Shown: positions 22,509 to 33,900 of the stretch, one piece after another
Layout: each line of letters starts with the position of its first letter
How positions within the stretch are numbered: position 1 is the first letter of the stretch
NCBI GenBank assembly: GCA_012932865.1
Contig: SAXG01000030.1
Coordinates: 372,001 to 436,000, forward strand
Reading direction: 5' to 3'
Source: Amylostereum areolatum
Taxonomy: Eukaryota > Basidiomycota > Agaricomycetes > Russulales > Stereaceae
Length of the DNA stretch: 64,000 nucleotides
Notes under the pieces: model-generated
Seen by the model: the letters and a program-made list of their open reading frames with translations, nothing else
Database searches by the model: none
What the model was told of the DNA's origin: nothing
Program-made: the position numbers and the translations under genes

Positions 22509-24739
22509 TTACCAGGCGCCAGAGCGCCATGCTCGAGATATCGGCGACGACGAGCGTCGGTGGATATTCGTTTCTTCTTCGTCAGAGTCCACCTCGGCGT
22601 TACCAGCCGGATAGGAAGTTGAAACGGCAGAGCCGCCGACGAGAGATGTCGTACGAGTTGCGACCGGTAGGTCGTCGAGAGGAAGCAGAACCTCCTCCCC
22701 CATACGCTCGTCGAGCTTTTCGATAACGATCTTTTTCCAAAGACTAGTTAAGTCGAACAGGTTACGAGTGCGCTTGCGGCTCGTAATTAATCGACGGTCT
22801 AGGATATCTAATTTGCGGACGTCGGGGAGGTAGATCCTCGAGCCGTCATTACGAGTACCGACAGGGATCAAAAGATCCGCTTTAGTACCCGCTAGGCTAG
22901 AAAGTTCGCCGTCCGGCGCCGGGAATTCAGGAAAACTGTATTCGGCGCGATCAGTACGAGTCATGTACTCGCGCCAGTATCCTAAGATCGTATCGCCTAA
23001 TTTCGAAGGCGTCGAAGTAATTCCATGCTGAATTGAACTCGGTTTTCAGAACGAGAACGTTGTCGTGCTTATTGACAGTAACGTTTAGTCGTTTATCCCA
23101 CCGTTCTCGGTGATTTTTCATCCGCCAGGATTCAACCAGTCTTCTCGGATAGCCACGTTTCACGTAAAGGGTTACTAAGTCCTCTAGTGCGGTATAGTAA
23201 GTACTAGGGGTACTACTCAACGTTGCTAAACGGGACATCTCGCCAATAAAAGTACCACGCTTTACAGTCAAGCGGGTGGAAAGATATCCAGGGAATACGT
23301 TCGGTGTGGTTCCGCGCTTTGCGGTACGGCATGTGCTGAAGGGTTCCAACCTCATCGCGATAGATTGCCATGTCTAAAAACGGCTGCCAAGAGGCAGACA
23401 CGGACCACTCTAATACACAGTCATCGAATTTTACTTTATCGCTCATGTATTTTTCCGCCTCGGTCTCACTTTCGGCGTAAACAATTGCGAACACATCGTC
23501 GATGTATCGACCGTAGAACGGGACGTTCAGGTCGTCAAGAATTTTAACCTTCCTCTCGAACTCCCACCCGTACAGGTTAGCGAGATCGGGCGAGTCGGCG
23601 ACGCCCATTGCGAGGCCGACTTTCTGAAGGTAGAATATATCTTGAAACTGCGTAACAAGCTCGGTGTTGCCGACGTCCAACAGACGACGGAAGATACTTT
23701 GCAACATGCGCGCACGCGGCGTATCGTAATTAGGGTCGTTTTCCCAGTAGAACTCAAGGTAGTGCGAATAAACAATATCTAGGCACTTCTTAATAGGAAT
23801 CGATGGGTAATACGCAACGACGTCGGCGGTGATGATAAACCACTTTCGATCGCGTCGCAATTCGAGCTTACTTAATTTAATCGCCAAATCTTTGGTTCCA
23901 TGTATAATGGTTGGCGCCGCTTGTACGAGCGGTTTAAGTTTTTTAGAAACATATTTTGCAGCGGGATTCATAACGGCGCTGTGGCATGGGATTATAGGCC
24001 TCATTTTAACCGGTTCTTTGTGTATCTTAGGGATACCGTAAAACTGGGGGACCTTGTGATTTGCGCCGGCGAGCGTAATTTTTGACCGCAAAAACTCGTC
24101 AACGGTACCTTCTTCCCAGAGATAATCGGTCGCCAACTCAGCGAGCTCATTCATCTCTATACATTTCTTATCGAGAATACGCGTGGCTTCAACCACGGAC
24201 AAACGTTTATAGTTAGCGACATCGTTTAAGATGTCCGTACATTTCGTAACGATCCAGGCGCGTTGTGACACCGCCAGTCCTAAGTTTTTGTCGGTAGCAG
24301 TGACTACATAATCATTATCGACAAGGAACTCTTTTAGTCGGCGAGGAGCGGGGGCCAACGGCTTAAAAGTGCTCATCTCCATCTCCTGCGGGACTTTGGC
24401 TATCGTATTCATCACGAAGAGCCGTCCTCTGCGGAGGCCGAGTTCTAAATAAAGCGGTAGCTTCGGCGGCGTCTTCTTAGAAGGTTTGCGCACGTCGAAG
24501 TCAGGATCGTACGGGGTATCATCCCCGTTTTCAAAGCTAAAGAACAGGCGCCATCGAAGGCGACGCTGAAAGTCGACCCAGGCATCCCAGATCAATTCGC
24601 TTTTCCGTGGTTGAAAATACATGTACCTCATGCCCACGGAGAGTTGGTAACTTATTTCTTTAGGCAAGTTTACCCCAGGCGACGTATGGATATCGTTCTT
24701 ATAGGACTGCGCCAAAAGGATATCGATCGGCGTATACAA
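22509..24739 (-). pseudogene. Penelope-like reverse transcriptase, two frameshifts
   Basis: The main frame (24739 to about 23262) contains the PLE-type RT blocks VPQFYGIPKIHKEP, MRPIIPCHSAVMNP, the catalytic ITADVVAYYPSIP, GLAMGVADSPDLANLYGW and the catalytic YGRYIDDVFAI, then a HTERIPWISFHPLD block. Near 23262 the frame shifts: the expected VKRGTFIGEMSRLA follows in another frame. Near 23005 it shifts again, to the frame with ILGYWREYMTRTDRAEYSF, which ends at 22509. The C-terminal part has no GIY-YIG nuclease motif. Both catalytic Asp motifs are intact, so the decay is recent or limited to these shifts. PLE RTs are the retroelement group closest to telomerase RT. Confidence 0.85.
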
Positions 24740-24754
24740 ACGGATATATTGCGT

Positions 24755-24974
24755 TGCTCAGCCACCTCGCGCGCGGTGGCGTGGGAACTGACATTGTTTG
24801 CCAGCCGTCCAGGAGAGTTGTCGCGGATTTAGAGTTGGTCGGGGTTTCAAGTTTCGGTCTGTTCCGTCGGTGAGTCGGTCCGGTCATCCATCCTCAGATA
24901 TCATCTTTCCGTTCATTCTGAGATATATAGCGACAAACTCTCCTGGACGGCTGGTTAGGAGCCTGGGGGGGGGG
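24755..24974 (-). repeat. dispersed repeat, copy 3 (inverted), joined to PLE 5' end
   Basis: This is the inverse of about 20086-20302, including the whole 160 bp foldback unit and the poly-G run. It abuts the Penelope-like element at 24755. Confidence 0.75.
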
Positions 24975-25469
24975 GGGATTCTAGAGGAGCAGGATCTGAC
25001 TCAGACTACTTACGATTCGTGATCTTATCTTATCGGCTACGACATCAGCAAAGTCGGCTCAGCTTCGCGATGCAAGGCCAGGGCCTCGCGATGCATCGCG
25101 AGACCCACCATGCCACCACGCGCCGACAATGCCACCATGCACCACTGGTGCACCTGCCGGTTCCACCATATCGGCTAGATCCTACCATACTGGTGGCATC
25201 TGGCCAGTATGGTACGGCTGTTTGATGCATGGCGAGGTTGGTGAGGATCGGTCGGGATAGCATACTTCACAATGCAGTTTATTTCACAGAAATACAGGTT
25301 ATTTGATTGCTACTGGTTTATGTAATACAAATCTAGCGAGACGTACAATACAGGATGCGGCGAGGCGAGAGCTTGGGACCCGGTGATACAGCAATGAGAG
25401 CAACATGAGAGCGAGACGGAAATGAGAGAAAGTACCGAGGAGAGCAAAGTCCGCGTTCATCATGAATGC
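24975..25469. other. spacer, no gene recognised
   Basis: The region holds a short perfect inverted repeat near 25184-25215 (TACCATACTGG and its inverse) and repeated GCCACCA-type words. No gene was seen. Confidence 0.4.
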
Positions 25470-26830
25470 TCACCGCTTCCGGGTGGTCTTCGCTTTCTTG
25501 GGGAGGGGGGCATCCTTCGCGACCTTGCCCGGACGCTTGTTTGCAGGCCCGTTGGTAGACCTCGTTGTCCGAGTCGCCGGAGGGGGAGATGGTGTATGTT
25601 CCGTGAGCGGACTTGGCAAGTCTTGGGGTGCGAAAACCTCGAGCGAAACTTCGGGGGTGAGGTGCGGCGAAGACGACCGAGCCGCTGGGTAGTTGCCGCA
25701 TAGAGCAAGCATTCCGGGTGTATTGGCCGCAGGTGGTGGAGGACGGCGCGCCAGCAGTATGTCTGGAGGTAAGACCTGAATGGAACCAGTTGGGACGGCC
25801 ACCAGCGTAGCCGGCGCAGGTACATGTATTTCGGTGGATCCTGGAGCCATCGCGTCCAGTGCAGGAGGTGGGGCTATCGACGGCGGCGGCGACGTTATGG
25901 AGGTGTTGGAAGCAGAAAAAAGAGAAAAACTCGTACCTTCTTTTTCTTTACGCGCGTTGGAACGTGCAGCTCGGAGACCGACCATTATTTGCCAGCTGCT
26001 AGGTTCCGCCTGTTCCACAACAACCTGGACACGCTCTTCTTCGTCCTCGATTCCGTCCGCGCTACCGAGGATGTGCCTGTATGAGCGCGTGAGTGTTCCA
26101 ACAGTAAGTACAACAGAGACTGTTACTTACAAGTTCCACACCGCTTTGACATGGCAGGCGAACTCGTCATCGGGGTCGTCTTCGAGGCTGGAGACGATGC
26201 AGTTGTACAGCGTAACATACGAGTACGGCTCAACATCTGTGTTCGATCTGATTTTCTTGCTTCCGGTTGCCTCGATGGGGGCCCATGTTTCGAAGGAGGA
26301 TGCGGCAAAGCGAGTCTAGAATTCAACGGTCAGTATATGCGCTCGGTTTTGTGTACAACAGAACATACCTGGACTATGACGGACGCGATATGATACCCGT
26401 CAATTTTGCGTACATTGTTAGCCTTCAGGTTGCCGTGCAGACCCTGAGGATTAAAGCCTTCCCGTATCGTCGCTTTTCCAGTGAAAATGAGACGGCCGGC
26501 CTGTAACAGGGTTGAATGAACGCGCTAGAGCCGAGAGTGAACAGCATTCACTACCTTGAGAATGGAAGCAGACTGGAACAGTCCCGCCTCAGGGTTTTTG
26601 GGGTTAAAAACACTGTCCTTGTACAGGCCGAGCGGGTATCGGTCACCCTCGACAGGAATGCGCCCGTCGCGAAGCATTTTCCGGCCACTAATGATGGGTG
26701 AGGACACATAGGATGAGAGAAGTTTAAACATACATTATTGGATCTTCGTCGTACAGACTTATATCTTCCGCAGGGCAAAGCCAACGTGCAAGATCGGGAT
26801 GGTTGGTGCCTCGGGTTTTCTTGGAGTGCG
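25470..26830 (-). pseudogene. transposon-companion (DUF6698-like) gene, 5' part removed
   Basis: This is the minus-strand 3' part of a multi-exon gene. In order it shows KTRGTNHPDLARWLCPAED, SLYDEDPI joined to SGRKMLRDGRIPVEGD, YPLGLYKDSVFNP, GLFQSASILK, then VEPYSYVTLYNCIVSSLEDD and a basic Pro/Ser-rich tail ending KKAKTTRKR with TGA at 25470-25472. The block order matches the companion gene at 38409-40678. From memory, both resemble fungal proteins annotated DUF6698. The gene is cut at 26830 by the 5' LTR of a gypsy element, and the missing N-terminal part is not found beyond the 3' LTR. The introns read normally. Confidence 0.55.
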
Positions 26831-27266
26831 TGTTACAACTCCGATAAGGTATCTCATTTTTCCTTACCTTATTCGGAAGGACGTCGCTAAACAACGGATT
26901 ACGACTGTGCCCCAGTTTGTAACCGTCTCAACGACGCGACCACGACAGTGCCACAGATCGTCACCGTCTCAACAGCATAGTCACGACGGTGCCACAGTCT
27001 CGTCCCCGTAGATACCTGATACAACCGTCGCTCAATGTACATATGTTTACTCGACCTCCTTTCCTATAAAAGGAGACTCAACGAACGAGCTATTCCCCAG
27101 CTCGTTCTCTTTGTAAATACAGGACTGTTCTGAATAGAACCTCCTCTTAAAACACTAAAGAGAATCCTAAGCAAACTAAGTCGATAAGCTCGCCTAAGTC
27201 TTCCGTGAAGACTTACTGCTTCGTCTATCGACCTTCACCTTCGTACAAACCAAGACGTCTGGATCA
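26831..27266 (+). repeat. 5' LTR of gypsy family 2
   Basis: The LTR starts TGTTACAACTCC and ends GGATCA. It contains a TATA box, two perfect 9-bp hairpins (27083-27107 and 27195-27215) and one copy of a 41-bp unit of which the 3' LTR has two. Confidence 0.85.
27065..27073 (+). promoter_or_regulatory. LTR TATA box
   Basis: TATAAAAGG lies in the 5' LTR, about 20 bp before a perfect 9-bp hairpin near the expected transcription start. The same sequence is in the 3' LTR. Confidence 0.7.
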
Positions 27267-28142
27267 CCTGATCCCACTTCTCACGCGTAAGAGTACTGTA
27301 GCCTGAGCCGCTTGTCACGTGATAAGGACCGTCCTTAACACTAGAACGAGCTCTCCTCTACACTAGCTCACCCTACAGTTTGGCGCAGAGCGTCAAACGA
27401 AACACCCACCACGGAGTCAGCGGAACAACCCGCTGAAAAAAGACCATCAGATTTTGAGATCCCTCAACTCCAATCAAACTGCAGTCGAGACTTCCCTAAC
27501 GGAAACGAAGATCATCGCTGGACATTTGACCCCTATCATCTCCTTTTTTACTACGACGGAGCCCTCATCGCGAAAGAAAGCAAAGGGACATACGTATACC
27601 AGTGGAACCCACCCATATACAGATACAACCTTCCCCCAGCATCAGAATACTACAAAGATAGATCCAAAAGAGAAAAGGAAGACGGAAGTTACGACAACTC
27701 ACATTGGAAGTGCCCAGATTATTCAAGACCTCATATCGGGCCCCTCTCATCAGAAGAACTCTGGAAACACCCGGACGCACAAAAGGTCGAAGAGAAGCCT
27801 TACACCGGGAACATTAAGGACTACTGGGAATTTGATCCAGATACCGACACAGCCGATACAACAACCGAACCACAGAACCCTCAAACCGAACTCCAGCATC
27901 CTCAAGAACCCGCAACAACTACACCGCCTTCAGAGGAAACCGCGCCAGAACCTAAGAGAACTATATCAAACCCCCAAATTAAGTCCGATTCCGGAGGAAG
28001 TCGAGAACGCAGCCCATCGAGCGCAGCAGAAACGGAAGAACATACAGAGAACCCAACAAGATCCCCATCACCTGAAGACATCTTCGGAACCACACGAGGA
28101 AGAAAAGGAAATCTATTCGGAAAACCCGGAAACGTCACATCA
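27267..28142 (+). other. gypsy 2 leader between 5' LTR and gag
   Basis: This is about 0.9 kb. A long frame without an ATG start runs across it and overlaps gag. It is rich in Pro, Gln, Thr and Lys and may be a shadow or a decayed gag extension. Confidence 0.4.
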
Positions 28143-29462
28143 ATGGGAGACACCGCCACCTCGATACCCAACCCCGCCACCGCACTTGACAATGTCCCCC
28201 CTGGAGAGATTAATGTACCGCGCCAGACGCCTGCAACTCCAACACCAGCCGATCCCGCAAAACCGAGACATGAGACTCGATTCCCCCTAGGACTTGGCAT
28301 GGTCGACCCAGTAGGATGGAGAACGCTATCACCGCGATCACCATCACTTTCCGACCAATCGATAAATAACAAGAAAGGAAAAGAAGTTCGAGACTACGTC
28401 TTCGGAAGAGGAGCGACTGCGGATCTTCCGAAAGAATCGAAGCACCCACCAGGGAATTCCCCACCAGGAGGAACAGGAACAATCGGATCAAAACCCGATG
28501 ATAAGGACAAAGGATTCAAACTAAACGCACTAGGAGTATACGACGGAAGAGACCGGGCAAAAGCAGCAAAGTTCATAGAACAATGCGTACTTCGCTTCAT
28601 AGCATTTCCCAACGCGTATGCGGCCAACATGCGTAAGATAACCTTCGTACTCTCGCATCTCACCGATGGACCGGCCCTCCACCGGGCGTCCCTTTTAATA
28701 AGCAAGATCGACAAGATACGAGATCGTGGTCTAGATCCAGAAGTATACCTTCCATGGACGGCATTCCACGACTACTTCTTAGAAACCTTCGGAGAAATAG
28801 ACCCAGGAAGAGACGCTAGATTCAACATACAGCGCCTGGAACAAGGCACCATGGAAACCAAAGATTATATCACGATCTTCAGAGACTATGCCATGGAAGC
28901 TGGTTACGATCATAAAGCGCTGATCGACCAATTCAAGAGAGAACTGCGCAACGATATTGTAGTCGAGATCCTCAAGAGAGATCACATCTCGAACAATATC
29001 GACGAATGGTATGAACTCGCATTGCGCATTGATAATAACTGGCAAGAAGCTCAAGCATTCCAACAACATTACACGAGACCAATGAACCCGACGAGCGATC
29101 TCACACTCCTGTACAAGAAACCACAGACGTACGTTCCATTCAGAAGAGGAAACGGAAATAAAGGAAACGTCACAATAGCCCGAGTCGCTCAAACAGGAAA
29201 TAACGGCCGAAACTTCAGACACCTTACCCCGCAAGAGCGCACAGAACTCCAGAAATCAGGATCATGCTTCTACTGCCGGAAGCCAGGACACATCTCCAGG
29301 AACTGCCCAGAGAAACGTACCCAAACAACGATCAATGCACGAACAGCGAATCTAACATCAGAAGACTCCCCGATTGATCAGATCACCAAGCTTGTGAACA
29401 AGATGGACAGTGAAACATTTGCACGCGCTGCCAACATGTTCAAAGACGATCAGGGTTTTTGA
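28143..29462 (+). CDS. gag: Gag polyprotein of gypsy 2
   Basis: This 439-residue frame encodes the structural protein that packages element RNA. The N-terminal third is Pro-rich and probably disordered. The middle has the capsid-like helical region of fungal gypsy elements (YDGRDRAKAAKFIEQC, ETFGEIDPGRDARFNI, QFKRELRNDIVVEIL). Residues about 370-383 form a CCHC zinc knuckle, CFYCRKPGHISRNC, which binds nucleic acid. The frame ends in TGA at 29460-29462, directly after a slippery heptamer that leads into the protease frame. Gag itself shows no internal stop. Confidence 0.85.
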   Translation: MGDTATSIPNPATALDNVPPGEINVPRQTPATPTPADPAKPRHETRFPLGLGMVDPVGWRTLSPRSPSLSDQSINNKKGKEVRDYVFGRGATADLPKESKHPPGNSPPGGTGTIGSKPDDKDKGFKLNALGVYDGRDRAKAAKFIEQCVLRFIAFPNAYAANMRKITFVLSHLTDGPALHRASLLISKIDKIRDRGLDPEVYLPWTAFHDYFLETFGEIDPGRDARFNIQRLEQGTMETKDYITIFRDYAMEAGYDHKALIDQFKRELRNDIVVEILKRDHISNNIDEWYELALRIDNNWQEAQAFQQHYTRPMNPTSDLTLLYKKPQTYVPFRRGNGNKGNVTIARVAQTGNNGRNFRHLTPQERTELQKSGSCFYCRKPGHISRNCPEKRTQTTINARTANLTSEDSPIDQITKLVNKMDSETFARAANMFKDDQGF

Positions 29463-29493
29463 ATCGTCCTTCAACCGCGGCTGTTGAAAGGAC
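29453..29493 (+). promoter_or_regulatory. -1 ribosomal frameshift signal, gag/pol of gypsy 2
   Basis: The slippery heptamer GGGTTTT (29453-29459) is in the right phase (G GGT TTT, then TGA). A 6-nt spacer follows, then a stem-loop at 29466-29493 with 10 base pairs, one bulged A and a 7-nt loop. The protease frame starts in -1. Confidence 0.8.
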
Positions 29494-30185
29494 ACAGACA
29501 ATGAACTTTTCAAATCGATCTCCTGTGCAGGAAACAGGAGATGACGTAAATAGAACAGTGTATATAAGGTCATACCAAGATAGGGCAACACACACTCCAT
29601 CAATTCATATACCTGTTATGTTTCATGGAAAGTTCCGTAAAGCCGCAGCAAAAGCGCTACTAGATAGCGGAGCGAGCAGCACCCTGATCCATCCAGATTT
29701 CGTGCGAAAACACAAGATGAATATGATCCAACTTAAGAAACCGATACCGATATACAACATTGACGGATCTCGGAACACTTTGGGAGAAATCAAACAGAAG
29801 GTACACCTTCCGATGACAATGGAAGGGATCAACGGAGAAATTCACCGCGAAACCCTAGGATTATTCGTCACAGCCCTGGGAGGAGACGAGGTAATCTTAG
29901 GAACCCCTTGGCTCAAAAAACACAACCCTAGCATTGATTAGAGAAAGAGACAGATTACATTACAGACATGTCCAGGTACGTGCTCCACTACGAGTAAAAG
30001 GATGACCGTCCAAGGAAAGGACGAACCCGTTCTACCATCATTCGAAGAACGAAAGGCAAACCCCCACGCAACAATAGAAGAACAGGAAGATTCCGAATTC
30101 GATTCCGATCTCGTCAAGATCAAGACGATCAGAACATTCTATGGAAAAACTAACATAGAAGCGATACCAGTTGCAGAAGAAACTA

Positions 30186-30976
30186 GTGTTGCCGAAGTTC
30201 AGTTCAGTTCGGTTCGGGACCCATCTTGCCCGAACCTGAACCTGAACCGACACCTCTGGGGGTGAACCTGAACCTGAACCTGAACCGAACCTCGGTTCAG
30301 GTTCGAACTCGGTTCGGACTCGGTTCAAACCCCAATTTTTGCTTTAGAACACTTAGCATTCTGTGGTTACTAGTAGTACCAGTAGATGTAGTACATACAG
30401 CCTGGGGAAACATGACAACGGGTAGCGAGACAGTAGCAAGATGAGACAGTAGGGTGATAAGGAAGAGTGCTGGTCAAGAGCAAGGAGTGCGGGGGTGCTG
30501 GGGATGGCGACTGCTTGGCTCAAATGTGCCATCAATGACAATGGCCATCTGTCACTTGACGTCGTCACAACAGTGATGGGCTCATGCATGAAGGACCTGT
30601 CGAGAGCGAGGCTTGAGCGAGGCCGCATAGAGAGTGTCGGAGGGGTGTGTGTAGAGGAATACAGAGGTTGGCCTTGTGGAAGAAAGAGGGTAAGGAACTA
30701 GGGTGGAGAGGTGGTGTTGTAGGGTGTGGAGTACTTCGGCAGGAGTGGGATGAGAGGCGGGGAAGGATGAGAGGTGAGGGTGAGAGGTGAGAGGGCCACG
30801 CGGCCTTGCACAGCCGAACACAGTTCGGGCCGGTTCTGTCGGTTCTTCCCCGGCCCGAACCTGAACCTGAACCAACGGGTGAAAGCCAGAACCAGAACCA
30901 GAACCAGACCGAACTGTCGGTTCGGTTCTGTCGGTTCAGGTTCGGACCGCGGTTCTGAACCAAACTTTGGCAACAC
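30186..30976. mobile_element. MITE inserted in gypsy 2 pol, TA-flanked
   Basis: The ends read GTGTTGCCGAAGTT and, inverted, GGCAACAC with AACTTT inside. TA lies on both sides. Its two ends are packed with GAACCT/AGGTTC hexamer arrays (about 30220-30330 and 30850-30960). It has no coding capacity. Confidence 0.7.
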
Positions 30977-33900
30977 TAGAAGAAACGAACGAAACCAATA
31001 CCTGGATAACAGCAAGAGCAACTAAGGCACAAGAACTCGCAGAAAGAGCGGCCATAGGAGAGAAGAAGAAGACACTCGAGGAGATGATTCCACCCAGCTA
31101 CAAACAGTATCAGAAGGTATTCGAAAAGAAAGCGTCGGAACGCTTTCCAATCAGCAGACCTTGGGATCACGCGATAGACCTGACTGAAGGATGGAAACCT
31201 CGAAATTGCAAAGTGTACCCAATGACAGTACCAGAACGGAAGGAACTGGACACATTCATAGATGAACATCTACGAAAAGGGTACATCCGAGAATCAAAAT
31301 CAGAGATATCATCGCCCTTCTTCTTTATCAAAAAGAAAGACGGATCTCTTCGACCAGTACAGGACTATCGCTATCTTAACTCAATCACGGTCAAAAATGA
31401 ATACCCGATACCGCTCATCTCAGATCTCATCGACAAATTAAAAGGCGCTAAGATCTTCTCAAAGCTTGATCTCCGATGGGGATACAACAATGTTCGGATC
31501 AAAGAAGGAGACCAATGGAAAGCTGCGTTCAAAACAAACAGAGGCCTTTTCGAACCAATGGTAATGTTCTTCGGACTAACCAACTCACCCGCAACATTCC
31601 AAGCAATGATGAACACATTGTTCAAAGAATTAATAGACACAGGAAAAGTGGTGGTCTATATGGATGACATATTGATATTTACAGAAACACTCGACGAACA
31701 TAGGAAACTGATGAAAGAAGCCCTCCAACTTCTAGAACGGAACGATCTATTCCTGAAACCAGAGAAGTGCTTCTTCGAACAACCATCGATCGAATACTTA
31801 GGCGTGATAATCACGCATAACAAGGTACAGATGGACCCGGTCAAAGTCCAAGGGCTAGCCGAATGGCCCACACCAAGAAAAGTAAAAGAAGTCCAATCAT
31901 TCCTCGGATTTGGAAATTTCTATCGACGCTTCATCAAAGACTATTCTAAGATCGCCAGACCCCTATTCCAGCTCACAAGGAAAGACCACGAATGGAACTG
32001 GACGGCCGAATGCGAACGTACCTTCGAAAGACTGAAACGAGAATTCACATCGTCCCCAATCTTAATCATGCCCGATGAAAACAAACCATTCCGCATAGAA
32101 AGTGACGCCTCTGATTTTGCGTACGGAGCTATCCTATCGCAGCCAGATGAGATCGAAAGATGGCATCCGGTCGCGTACCTGTCCAAATCACTGTCTCCCG
32201 CGGAACAGAATTACGAGATATACGACAAAGAACTCTTAGGAGTAGTGAAAGCCTTAGAACACTGGTGACACTATCTAGAAGGAGCAAACCACAAAGTCGA
32301 AATCTGGACAGATCATAAAAATCTAGAATATTTCACAACAGCTCAGAAACTCAATCGACGACAAGCACGATGGAGCTTGTACCTGTCCCGTTTCGACTAC
32401 ACTTTGGTACACAAACCAGGAAGTACAAACAAAGCAGATGGACTTTCTAGAAGACCAGATCATAAAGAAGACATTCCAGACAACGACGACCGCATCCTGC
32501 TCTACCCTTCGGTTTTCAGGGCTAGAGCCACTGGAAGGGGAACAGTCGAAGCAGTCGGAGACAAAGAACTTCTCAAAGAACTAAGAAACTTCTCACACCT
32601 AGATGATGAAGTTTGGACAGCGTTAGATACGATCAAAAGATCGGGACCACGCACCCTCGCAAAAGGAATCGAAGATTGGAACTTCGAGAACGATCTGATC
32701 ATCAGAAAAGGAAAGATCTATGTGCCACAGAATCTCGAACTTCGACGCATGATCCTAAAATCGCACCATGATCTGGAAACGATTGGACATCCAGGCGAAA
32801 TGAAAACTCTAGAACTGGTACAAAGAAACTTTTGGTGGCCAAAGATGATTTCCTTCGTAAAAGGCTATGTTCAAGGATGTCCCGTATGCCAGTCAACAAA
32901 GAATGTCACACATCCGGCAAAACATCCATTGCAACCTACGGAAATACCAGAACGACCATGGAAAACAATCACATCAGATTTCATTACAGATCTTCCGATC
33001 TCCAATGGATTTGATTCGATCAACGTAGTAGTTGACAGGTTCACCAAAACCGCAGTATTCACACCGTGCCTAAAGACGATCAATGCAGAAGAAATGGCGG
33101 ATCTTCTGATCGACAACGTATACAGACGATTCGGACTATGGAAAAGAATGATATCGGACAGAGGTCCTCAATTCACATCCAAAGTATTCCAGTCGATTTG
33201 TGAAAGCCTAGGAATTGTCTCGTCACTCAGCACAGCATATCATCCCCAAACAGACGGCGAGACAGAAAGAGTGAATCAAGAATTAGAACAATATCTTCGG
33301 GCGTTTTGCAATGGAGATCAAACGAATTGGGCAAAACTTTTGCCAAAAGCAGAATTCGCACACAATATACGACAACATTCTGCCACGAAAACCTCCCCAT
33401 TCGAACTCCTACACGGATATCAACCGATGTTTAACCCAACAATACCGACCGACCCGCGAATACCGACAGCCGAAGAAAGAATAAGGAACTTCAAGAACGC
33501 ATGGGACAACGCAGAAGCAAGCCTAGAAATAGCGGCTAAACTGATGAAGATGCAGCATGACCAAACCTTCACGCTAAGAGATCAACTCAAACAGGGCGAC
33601 CAAGTGTGGTTAGACGGAAAAAACCTTAACACGGTATACCCGAAAACCAAGCTAGCACCGAAACGATTCGGCCCATTCAAAATTGAAAAGGTTATAGGAC
33701 CGGTAACCTACCGCCTAGAACTACCGACGAAGTGGAAAATACACCCGGTATTCCACGCAACATTGTTGATTCCGTTCAAAGAGACAGAACAATACGGCGA
33801 AGCTTACGAGAGACCACCTCCAGAACTAGCAGACGATGAAGAACTCTACGAACTAGAAACAATAATAGCCTCAAAATTAGACAAACAATATTCAGAACCG

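Larger units (their letters stand above)
21430..24754 (-). mobile_element. endonuclease-less Penelope-like retroelement (Coprina/Athena type)
   Basis: The element holds a minus-strand PLE reverse transcriptase frame (22509-24739) and about 1 kb of downstream non-coding sequence with two tracts of telomere-like repeat. Read on the element's sense strand these tracts are CCCTAA-type. No GIY-YIG domain follows the RT. The 5' side joins a dispersed repeat at 24755, so the element is probably 5'-truncated. The 3' limit at 21430 is approximate. Confidence 0.7.

Noticed and set aside
27454..28290. 278-codon frame in the gypsy 2 leader as a separate gene
   Set aside because: It has no ATG start, overlaps gag in another frame, and its composition matches a shifted reading of the same Pro-rich region.
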